Origin: Sphingomonas sp. 1F27F7B
Lineage (GTDB): Bacteria; Pseudomonadota; Alphaproteobacteria; Sphingomonadales; Sphingomonadaceae
NCBI RefSeq assembly: GCF_005503355.1
Contig: NZ_SCMK01000015.1
Coordinates: 54,602 to 118,601, forward strand
Direction: 5' to 3'
Length of the DNA stretch: 64,000 bases
In this document: in pieces, positions 61,495 to 64,000 of the stretch
Position numbering within the stretch: position 1 is the stretch's first letter
Layout: every line of letters starts with the position of its first letter
The notes under the pieces: model-generated
Told to the model about the DNA's origin: nothing
Databases searched by the model: none
The model's input: only the letters and a program-made list of their open reading frames with translations
Program-made: the position numbers and the translations under genes

Positions 61495-62061
61495 ATGAAT
61501 TTCCGTGTTTTCGCAGCGCGTTTCGCGTTGATGGCTGTTTGCACCCTGATGATGGCCGCCCCCCAGGCGGCTTCGGCCAAGGGCCGTACCTTCTGGCAGT
61601 GCGCGCCCTATGCCCGCGAGATCTCCGGCGTGAACATTCACGGCAATGCCTGGACCTGGTGGTCGCAGGCCGCTGGTCGCTATCAGCGCGGCGAGACCCC
61701 GAAGATCGGCTCGGTCATGTCGTTCCAGCGCACCGCGCGCATGCCGCTCGGCCATGTCGCGATGGTCAGCCAGGTGATCAGCGACCGTGAAGTGCTGCTC
61801 ACCCATGCCAACTGGTCGCGCGCCGGCGGCATCGAGCGCAACGTCCGCGCCGTCGACGTCTCGCCCGAGGGCGACTGGAGCGAAGTGAAGGTGTGGTTCG
61901 CGCCGATGGGCGGGCTCGGCACCTCGGTCTATCCGGTCAACGGCTTCATCTATTCGGGCGGCGCGCCGCACGACCTCGACGAGAATTTCAAGCCGTCGCT
62001 CGATCTCGACCTCAGCGACCTGATCGCCGAAAGCAAGAACGAGACCCCCGACGCGGGCTGA
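61495..62061 (+). CDS. Secreted CHAP-domain protein
   Basis: The 188-residue protein has a signal peptide ending PQAASA (about 28). The CHAP domain shows the catalytic Cys36 in FWQCAPYAR, SGVNIHGNAWTWWSQAAG, and GHVAMVSQVI with the catalytic His near 86, followed by HANWSRAGG. CHAP enzymes cut peptidoglycan amide bonds. Short CHAP proteins of this type are frequent in sphingomonads and probably remodel the cell wall. The C-terminal 40 residues are acidic. An intrinsic terminator follows. Confidence 0.9.
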   Translation: MNFRVFAARFALMAVCTLMMAAPQAASAKGRTFWQCAPYAREISGVNIHGNAWTWWSQAAGRYQRGETPKIGSVMSFQRTARMPLGHVAMVSQVISDREVLLTHANWSRAGGIERNVRAVDVSPEGDWSEVKVWFAPMGGLGTSVYPVNGFIYSGGAPHDLDENFKPSLDLDLSDLIAESKNETPDAG

Positions 62062-62083
62062 TCGCTTCGCCGTCCTGGAATGG

Positions 62084-62109
62084 AAGGGCCCGGCACTGCC
62101 GGGCCTTTT
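62084..62109 (+). terminator. Intrinsic terminator of the CHAP gene
   Basis: AAGGGCCCGGC-ACT-GCCGGGCCTTTT gives an 8-bp GC stem (extended by G-T and A-T pairs), a 3-nt loop and a T-run, starting 22 bp after the stop. Confidence 0.9.
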
Positions 62110-62360
62110 CGTATCCGCCCCTCCCGGAAGGAAGGGGCCCGGGCGTCAGGGAAGGCACGACGATCCGCATGCCGCGACCGCGCGCCGGCCGCGCCGCGGT
62201 CATCGACTCATCCGTCGTCCGCCGTCGGCGCGGGGATGGCGGGAGACGGATGTTCCTCCTGGCGGGACATCGCCCAATGCAGCCGCACCGCGCCGTCGCG
62301 TGATATCCCGGCTTCCGCCGCGATGATGCTCTGGTATGGAGCGGTGCAAAGGAGCAGCCC

Positions 62361-62738
62361 ATGCCCATCGACGCCACGCGGCCCTATGACGACCAGAACA
62401 TCTTCGCGAAGATCCTGCGCGGCGAGATTCCGTCGAGGAAAGTCTATGAGGACGCGCATGCCCTGGCCTTTCACGACATCAATCCGCAGGCGCCGCATCA
62501 CATCCTGGTGATTCCCACGGGCGCCTATGTCTCGTGGGACGATTTCTCCGCCCGGGCGAGCGAGGCGGAGATCGCCGGCTTCATCCGCGCGATCGGCCAT
62601 GTCGCGCGCGAGGCGGGATTCGTGGAACCGGGCTATCGCCTGCTCGCCAATACCGGCTTCGACGCACATCAGGAGGTGCCGCACCTCCATGTCCACATCT
62701 TCGCCGGCAAGCCGCTCGGCCCGATGCTGGCGCGCTGA
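62361..62738 (+). CDS. HIT-family (histidine triad) hydrolase
   Basis: The 125-residue HINT-like protein has the triad HLHVHIF with His108, His110 and His112, plus the N-terminal NIFAKILRGEIPSRKVYED and HHILVIPTG. It hydrolyses nucleoside phosphoramidates or acyl-adenylates in the cytosol. Length and motifs are normal. The 250 bp between the CHAP terminator and this gene contain no recognisable feature. Confidence 0.93.
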   Translation: MPIDATRPYDDQNIFAKILRGEIPSRKVYEDAHALAFHDINPQAPHHILVIPTGAYVSWDDFSARASEAEIAGFIRAIGHVAREAGFVEPGYRLLANTGFDAHQEVPHLHVHIFAGKPLGPMLAR

Positions 62739-62760
62739 TCGAGCGGGGATCCGGGGCGTC

Positions 62761-63477
62761 ATGCATTTCCTGCACACCTTCCATCTCGCCTCCTATCTGG
62801 ACAGCCTGGTCAGCTACGCGCTCGCGCTGGTGCTGGGCGCGCTGATCGGCGCCGAGCGGCAATATCGCCAGCGCACCGCGGGGCTGCGCACCAATGCGCT
62901 GGTCGCGCTCGGCGCGGCGGCGTTCGTGGATCTCGCCCAGAAGCTGGCGGGTGATGTCGAGGCGGTGCGCGTGATCTCCTACACCGTCTCGGGGATCGGT
63001 TTCCTGGGCGCAGGCGTGATCATGAAGGAGGGCATGAACGTCCGCGGCCTCAACACCGCCGCCACGCTCTGGTGCTCCGCGGCGGTGGGCGCCTGTGCCG
63101 GCACCGACATGGCGGCCGAAGCCGCGACGCTCACCATCTTCGTGGTCGTCGGCAACACGCTGCTGCGGCCGCTGGTGAACGCGATTAACCGCATCCCGCT
63201 GGCCGGCGGCACGCTGGAGGCGACCTATTCGGTCACGCTCACTGCCGATCCGGCCAACGCCTCGGCGCTGCGCGACACGCTTGTCGATCACCTGGAGCTG
63301 ATGCGCTATCCCGTGGCCGATACCGAGATCAGCGAGCGGTCCGAGGATCTGGTCGAGATCCGGGCGACGCTGGTCAGCACCGGGGCGGTCGATGCCGATC
63401 TCGACGCGATCGTCGCGCACCTCGCCAAGACCCGCACCGTGCTGCACGCCACCTGGGAAGTGCAGACGCACGATTGA
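62761..63477 (+). CDS. MgtC/SapB-family membrane protein
   Basis: The 238-residue protein has the MgtC core: [32 protein letters not shown] with the conserved GAERQ...GLRT (about 28-44), [14 protein letters not shown] near 79-92 and [14 protein letters not shown] near 98-111. An ACT-like soluble C-terminal domain spans about 150-238. MgtC proteins help cells cope with low magnesium or acid and can bind the F-ATPase. It follows the HIT gene by 22 bp. The CorA/PhoP-type control seen elsewhere is not visible here. Confidence 0.92.
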   Translation: MHFLHTFHLASYLDSLVSYALALVLGALIGAERQYRQRTAGLRTNALVALGAAAFVDLAQKLAGDVEAVRVISYTVSGIGFLGAGVIMKEGMNVRGLNTAATLWCSAAVGACAGTDMAAEAATLTIFVVVGNTLLRPLVNAINRIPLAGGTLEATYSVTLTADPANASALRDTLVDHLELMRYPVADTEISERSEDLVEIRATLVSTGAVDADLDAIVAHLAKTRTVLHATWEVQTHD

Positions 63478-63532
63478 GCGGCGAGAGCGGGCCGGCTTGC
63501 CAAAGGCGGCGCGGCCTGCTTGCCTGGCCGCC

Positions 63533-63862
63533 ATGCGTTATCTGAACCTCGCCGTCGCGATCGTCGCGGAAGTCACTGCGACTTCGTTCATGAAGCAGTC
63601 CGAGGGTTTCACCCGGCTCGTCCCCTCGGCGATCACGATCCTTGGCTATGCGGTCGCCTTCTATTTCCTCTCGCTCACCCTGCGCGAGATTCCCACCGGC
63701 GTCGCCTATGCCATCTGGTCGGGCGTCGGCATCGTGCTGATCGCGGCGATCGCCTGGGCGTTCCAGGGGCAGAAGCTCGACCTGCCCGCCCTGCTCGGCA
63801 TGGCGCTGATCATCGCCGGCGTGCTGGTGATGAACCTCTTCTCGCGCGCCGCCGCGCATTAG
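63533..63862 (+). CDS. Small multidrug resistance (SMR/EmrE-like) transporter
   Basis: The 109-residue protein has four helices and the essential membrane-embedded Glu in [24 protein letters not shown] (Glu13). [18 protein letters not shown] is the family signature near 54-71. It acts as a dual-topology dimer exporting cationic compounds in exchange for protons. It is separated from MgtC by 55 bp. Confidence 0.93.
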   Translation: MRYLNLAVAIVAEVTATSFMKQSEGFTRLVPSAITILGYAVAFYFLSLTLREIPTGVAYAIWSGVGIVLIAAIAWAFQGQKLDLPALLGMALIIAGVLVMNLFSRAAAH

Positions 63863-64000
63863 AGCGGGATTCGTTCAGCAAACCCCGTCATCCCTGTCTG
63901 AAGGGGATGATCGCCGACTGGTTCCGGGGTCCACTGCGCGCCAGGCATAGGGCGGGAGATTCGCGGCGTGGCACCGCGGCGGGGTGAACCCGGCACGGGG
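63863..64000. other. Right-end non-coding sequence
   Basis: The last 138 bp contain a degenerate half of the palindromic repeat (CCGTCATCCC near 63885 with GGGGATGA at 63902) and no supported gene. Confidence 0.5.

Overview
The window is high-GC chromosomal DNA of a Sphingomonas-like alphaproteobacterium (Sphingomonadaceae). No 16S or taxonomic marker is present. The assignment rests on the gene types: a TonB receptor of the sphingomonad sort, a DUF2171/SWFGD protein, an HWE kinase, an EcfG-type stress promoter, and a gluconolactonase paired with a Zymomonas-like glucose-fructose oxidoreductase. Genes are tightly packed, with many ATGA/GTGA overlaps.

Layout: 1-4.7 kb holds a divergent murein-recycling pair (LD-carboxypeptidase and an Mpl-like ligase), a tiny Cys-rich protein, a membrane protein/XRE pair with a secreted hydrolase, and a DUF2171 protein. 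tRNA-Ala(CGC) follows. About 5.1-26.3 kb is a Wzx/Wzy-type exopolysaccharide locus. It encodes an atypical phosphodiesterase-like protein, CDP-glucose synthesis (rfbF, rfbG), a sugar reductase/epimerase, a C-methyltransferase-like protein, a split transketolase, two GT2 glycosyltransferases and a Tat-exported beta-helix protein. It also encodes a priming phosphosugar transferase, a flippase, two polymerase/ligase-like membrane proteins, Wza, a fused Wzc, a TPR-like protein and a small secreted protein. A decayed IS3 transposase marks its right edge. The gene set suggests a polymer containing a CDP-derived, probably branched-chain sugar.

27-34.5 kb holds a GT39-like transferase and a three-gene signalling operon (three-receiver hybrid kinase, CheR, receiver-PAS-HWE-receiver kinase) behind a strong match to an EcfG promoter. 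On the minus strand, 34.5-36.7 kb is an iron-uptake accessory operon (DUF3649, PepSY, DUF3325) preceded by a Fur-box-like site and what looks like the stub of a lost TonB receptor. An intact TonB receptor follows at 36.8-39.9 kb.

40-51 kb holds a small secreted protein with a duplicated Cys motif, a GDT1-type manganese exporter behind a yybP-ykoY-like riboswitch, an orphan FixJ-like regulator, and a TetR-controlled RND efflux locus (small protein, adaptor, pump, outer-membrane channel) with operator palindromes over a promoter. 51-56.2 kb holds an OmpR/kinase pair and a four-gene operon combining an arylsulfotransferase-like beta-propeller with a PAPS-type sulfotransferase. A periplasmic oxidoreductase/gluconolactonase pair follows, flanked by inverted copies of a 135-bp palindromic repeat. 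The right end holds Nudix, extensin-like, CHAP, HIT, MgtC and SMR genes.
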